Origin: Candidatus Obscuribacterales bacterium
GTDB lineage: Bacteria > Cyanobacteriota > Vampirovibrionia > Obscuribacterales > Obscuribacteraceae
Direction of reading: 5' to 3'
Length of the DNA: 64,000 nt
Assembly: GCA_019746975.1 (NCBI GenBank)
Contig: JAIERK010000084.1
Coordinates: 55,810-119,809 of the forward strand
Below, one piece after another: positions 63,325 through 64,000 of this stretch. How positions within the stretch are numbered: position 1 is the first letter of the stretch; the number at the start of each line of letters is the position of its first letter. The notes beneath the pieces were generated by a model that was not told the DNA's origin, did not search any database, and saw only the letters and a program-made list of their open reading frames with translations. The translations under genes were made by a program, and so were the position numbers.

Positions 63325-64000
63325 TACTAAAAGTGGTGCCGATCCCAGGAATTGAGTCGCACGATATCGTCGCGCCATGCATTTCGACCATCCTTTTGCA
63401 GATCCAGAGACCAAGACCACTGCCTGTTCTACCAGTTGCGTTGTGTAACTGAGAGAACCTTTCGAAAAGCCGTTTTGCTTCGTCGGCAGATATGCCAGTT
63501 CCTTGATCTACGACACTGATAACAGTATCATCCGGTCCGTCTTCCACGGTGATCGCAATTGTTGATTTGTCTGGGGAATACTTGATTGCATTGGAAAGCA
63601 GGTTGATCAATACTTGCATCATTCTGGCTTTATCGCAATTCAACTCCAGTGCCGGTGAGCATTCGATCTCGATTTCTTGACCGGTGTTATTGGTGAGGCT
63701 CTCTACTGACTCACGAGCGGATTCGCAGAGGAATTTCAGGTTGACCTTCTCCAGTTCGAGAGACAATCCGTGACTATCAATTCTTTCCAGGTCAAGGAAG
63801 CCATTACATAAATCGACGAGGCGTTCCGCCTCTCTAGACAGTAGAGAAAGTCGCCTGGAGACCTCATCTTCCGACACGTCTCTATGAATATCGCCAAGAA
63901 TATTGATGGCTATGCTCAGCGTGCCAACCGGACCTCTCAGGTCGTGGGTGACAGTTTGTAAAATGGAAGTCCTTTCATATTCGGCTTCCAACCGACGGAC
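63266..64000 (-). CDS. sensor histidine kinase, C-terminal part (cut by window edge)
   Basis: The last ~245 residues are visible; the frame continues past 64000 (RRLEAEYERTS precedes without a stop). HisKA: ILQTVTHDLRGPVGTLSIAI with the phospho-His in H-D-L-R. HATPase: MQVLINLLSNAIKYSPD (N box), VVDQGTGISADEAKRLFERF (G1/F box) and TGSGLGLWICKRMVEMHGA (G2). The catalytic core is complete; the sensor part lies outside. The stop at 63266 is inside the convergent response-regulator gene, so the two 3' ends share 59 bp. Whether this kinase phosphorylates that regulator is likely from proximity, not proven. Confidence 0.9.
   Translation of the reverse strand, partial: VRRLEAEYERTSILQTVTHDLRGPVGTLSIAINILGDIHRDVSEDEVSRRLSLLSREAERLVDLCNGFLDLERIDSHGLSLELEKVNLKFLCESARESVESLTNNTGQEIEIECSPALELNCDKARMMQVLINLLSNAIKYSPDKSTIAITVEDGPDDTVISVVDQGTGISADEAKRLFERFSQLHNATGRTGSGLGLWICKRMVEMHGATISCDSIPGIGTTFSISFPHSQREESSPTHDDSQ

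Overview
The window looks like a chromosomal segment of a Gram-negative bacterium with a large, loosely packed genome. My best guess is the Obscuribacterales/Melainabacteria side of the cyanobacterial phylum. The basis is an outer-membrane OstA/LptD-like protein of the type seen in cyanobacteria, several membrane-anchored Ser/Thr kinases, DUF3592-TPR proteins, very large repeat proteins, base composition near 50 % GC, and abundant gene debris. This placement is inference; no rRNA or other taxonomic marker is present.

Layout. 1-2135 (minus) is a small catabolic operon: iron-dependent alcohol dehydrogenase, SCP2-like protein and a PfkB sugar kinase cut by the window edge. 2566-5690 (plus) couples an OstA/LptD-like outer-membrane protein to a ROK sugar kinase. 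5695-10433 (minus) holds a secreted hypothetical, a small membrane protein, a SAF-domain protein and tandem DUF4139 paralogues. 10743-11734 is debris (kinase N-terminus, glycosyltransferase 2, LRR fragment), followed by two membrane Ser/Thr kinases with non-canonical catalytic motifs. 15326-17110 and 42686-44464 are paralogous DUF3592-TPR membrane proteins that share a duplicated leader containing a conserved hairpin at exactly the same distance from the start. A third, frameshifted DUF3592 gene lies just upstream of the second copy.

17339-23262 carries a VOC protein, two metabolic enzyme homologues that each seem to have lost a catalytic histidine (Ldh_2 and 2-oxoacid acyltransferase families), two hypothetical proteins and a hexose-phosphate mutarotase. 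24122-26182 is a restriction-modification pair (D12-class adenine methylase plus PD-(D/E)XK nuclease). 26786-28018 is a coiled-coil secreted protein plus a class D beta-lactamase homologue with an altered SxV motif. 28159-29928 is a divergent DUF6875/AraC pair. 30260-32143 is an unusual fusion of a nitrate/sulfonate-type periplasmic binding protein to a DUF4239 membrane domain. 32979-35421 holds two exported proteins, abutted by a 3'-truncated group II intron. 37433-39374 is a TPR protein split by one extra A in a homopolymer. A tRNA-Arg(TCG) lies at 45134-45207.

The most striking part is 46947-62012, about 15 kb of minus-strand DNA encoding only three proteins. They are a ~1558-residue protein with two divergent copies of a gluzincin-like metallopeptidase module (HExxH plus a downstream HExEA motif), a 2978-residue helical (HEAT-like) repeat protein, and a ~403-residue protein built from repeated GTN-V-QA and IPYRGLHDW motifs. 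A strong 16-bp inverted repeat follows the third gene. I do not recognise this trio and consider it the best candidate for an undescribed system. An OmpR-type response regulator and a histidine kinase overlap tail to tail at the right edge, next to a cluster of palindromic repeats.
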